Below are positions 63,039 to 64,000 of a DNA stretch of 64,000 nt, one piece after another. Source of the stretch: Sulfitobacter maritimus (GTDB lineage: Bacteria; Pseudomonadota; Alphaproteobacteria; Rhodobacterales; Rhodobacteraceae); the NCBI RefSeq assembly GCF_013346665.1, contig NZ_JABVBB010000034.1:310001-374000 (forward strand), given 5' to 3'. The notes under the pieces are model-generated. The model was given only the letters and a program-made list of their open reading frames with translations, was not told the origin of the DNA and did not search any database. How positions within the stretch are numbered: position 1 is the stretch's first letter; every line of letters begins with the position of its first letter. The position numbers were made by a program, and so were the translations under genes.

Positions 63039-63179
63039 ATGTCCAAGAGCATCAAGTTGCTGGCAGCGTTCGGTTTCGTTGCAGCTGTTTCGGCCTGCGC
63101 ACAGCAAGAAGAAGAATACGTTGTTGTTGAGCCGGCGCCCATCTCGGTTGAGCCCGTCTACACCGGCAAGTACAAGTAA
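63039..63179 (+). CDS. small lipoprotein
   Basis: A 46-residue protein: signal peptide MSKSIKLLAAFGFVAAVSAC with a good lipobox (Val-Ser-Ala-Cys20), then a short acidic stretch (QQEEEYVVVEPAPISVEPV) ending YTGKYK. Such tiny lipoproteins are common beside pccB in Rhodobacterales. Function unknown. ACAGGAG precedes the ATG. Confidence 0.85.
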   Translation: MSKSIKLLAAFGFVAAVSACAQQEEEYVVVEPAPISVEPVYTGKYK

Positions 63180-63257
63180 TGCCGATGCAGGGCAGGCGTC
63201 CGCGCCTGTCCTGACCTCCACCCTCTCTGTCACCCCTGCAATCGGAAGGGGTGTCTG

Positions 63258-63617
63258 ATGCCCGCCTATATGCTTAAACATCGCGGGTTTCCGGGCCGTT
63301 TGCCCGGCACCGATTTCCAATTCACCATTCGCCGCCCGAACCCGAAAGGGGTCACGCCAATTACCCGGCGCGAACGCAGGCCCGACCGCCGCGCCCCTGA
63401 CCGGCGTGCTGATACCGCCTTTGTCAAAGCGCTCTATGAAGCTTTTGGCGATCAGCCTTTTGAGCGGGGCAATTTGGATGCGGGGCGACTGTCGTGGCTC
63501 TTTGGTCGCGAAGTCTTGCCTGCTACTGACCCGTTTGACCCTGCAGATTACGAAGCGCTCTTGGTGCTCGATGTCGCGGCTGCCCGTGCGGCGTTCCCCG
63601 ACGCTTTCGAGGATTGA
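63258..63617 (+). CDS. hypothetical protein
   Basis: A 119-residue protein of unrecognised family. A basic N-terminal half (MPAYMLKHRGFPGRLPGTDF, then RRERRPDRRAPDRRAD) is followed by an acidic, helical C-terminal half (FGDQPFERGNLDAGRLSWLFG, then DPADYEALLVLDVAAARAAF). AAGGGGTGT precedes the ATG. It sits between two lipoprotein genes. Confidence 0.65.
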   Translation: MPAYMLKHRGFPGRLPGTDFQFTIRRPNPKGVTPITRRERRPDRRAPDRRADTAFVKALYEAFGDQPFERGNLDAGRLSWLFGREVLPATDPFDPADYEALLVLDVAAARAAFPDAFED

Positions 63618-63939
63618 TCGGCGTGATGTTGCCGTGCCTCTCCGCTGATCAGCGTGGCTTTGCCGATGGGCAGCGCCAGTCCGTTGCGTCCTTGGCGTTC
63701 ACGCAGGGCTGGCCCATGATCAAGGGGACTGGCAGGGCGCATTTTGTCCAAGGCTCTGTCAGCCATGAAGACCATACCCCTTCCCCTGTCGGGCAGCGGG
63801 TCAGTGCGCTGACATCGCTGTCCGACGTTTTTGGACTGTGGCATTTTACACACAAAGATGTGGGGCAAATGGCGGCGGCGGAACCCGTCGTCAGCAGGCA
63901 GGTTGGTCAGACAACAATAAGCAAAAGAGGAACAGGCAG
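63618..63939. other. intergenic region, nothing recognised
   Basis: Between the hypothetical gene and the truncated lipoprotein gene I see no gene, RNA or strong hairpin. Short open frames on either strand lack family resemblance and ribosome-binding sites. Confidence 0.5.
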
Positions 63940-64000
63940 ATGTCCATCCGTACACTCATTCTCGCGCTTGGCGCGACAGTCGGGCTCGCCGCTTGCGGCA
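63940..64000 (+). CDS. lipoprotein, truncated by the window end
   Basis: Only the first 20 codons are present: MSIRTLILALGATVGLAACG, a signal peptide with lipobox Leu-Ala-Ala-Cys19. The purine-rich GAGGAACAGG precedes the ATG. The rest of the gene lies outside the window. Confidence 0.75.
   Translation, partial: MSIRTLILALGATVGLAACG

Noticed and set aside
63548-63955. A 135-codon minus-strand frame near the window end
   Set aside because: It is antisense to the hypothetical gene for part of its length, lacks a ribosome-binding site and has no recognisable features.

Overview
The window reads as a contiguous piece of a Roseobacter-group alphaproteobacterial chromosome (order Rhodobacterales). 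Supporting signs are the GC-rich coding bias, paired DUF1127 genes followed by CCTCCTCC-loop small RNAs, a ScfR/PccR-type regulator beside pccB, the lysC-ptsP pair, a PopZ-like gene next to tolC, and an XRE regulator of the kind common in marine Rhodobacterales. No phage, integrase, IS element, CRISPR array or origin was seen, so most of it looks like core genome with a few accessory loci.

Layout. 1-5.9 kb: DUF1178 protein, SDR oxidoreductase, aspartokinase (lysC), nitrogen-PTS enzyme I (ptsP), tRNA-Cys and an isoaspartate-methyltransferase-like protein. 6-8.7 kb: tolC and a PopZ-like polar organiser. 8.8-12 kb: a periplasmic molybdenum hydroxylase operon (2Fe-2S subunit, Tat-exported Mo subunit, c-type cytochrome). 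12-18.3 kb: YihY protein, tRNA-Gly, purine nucleoside permease-like protein, an ABC exporter and an acyl-CoA synthetase. 18.5-19.3 kb: an RpoH-like promoter, two DUF1127 genes and four tandem CCTCCTCC-loop hairpins, the last one forming the terminator. This is the arrangement of the Rhodobacter CcsR ('cuckoo') stress RNAs.

19.4-26.2 kb (minus strand): an eight-gene operon running from a small membrane protein through XpaC, TelA, a DUF2927 lipoprotein, a YdjI-like SPFH protein and a YdjG-like zinc-ribbon protein to a nitroreductase and dtd. It looks like a PspA-free membrane-stress module. 26.3-33.3 kb: rluB, tadA, two small genes, rpmG, rnpB, ampD, an excalibur lipoprotein, gatA and gatC. 33.5-38.4 kb: UPF0173 hydrolase, small lipoprotein, VIT1/CCC1 transporter, Bax-inhibitor-1 protein, a candidate non-coding RNA, a structured leader, an XRE regulator and a HisN-type phosphatase.

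38.5-46.4 kb: purine deaminases (8-oxoguanine and guanine), a CAP-domain protein, mgtE, 5-formyl-THF cyclo-ligase, a YmdB-type phosphoesterase and an SLC13-type permease. 46.4-49.4 kb: a degenerate APH-like kinase, divergent from an unusual protein made of exactly thirty 8-residue GSGSGGTK repeats joined to an acidic Rhodobacterales-type C-terminal domain. 49.6-57 kb: yebC, argP/argO, a DMT exporter and betI-betB-betA with a palindromic operator and a hairpin-rich betB-betA spacer. 57-64 kb: secreted nuclease homologue, ScfR/PccR regulator with TTTGCAAA-like sites, Bcr/CflA-type exporter, pccB and several small genes, ending in a truncated lipoprotein gene.

The best candidates for something new are the octapeptide-repeat protein, the YdjG/YdjI/TelA/XpaC operon, the candidate RNA upstream of the XRE regulator, and the DUF1127-CcsR-type array with its RpoH-like promoter.
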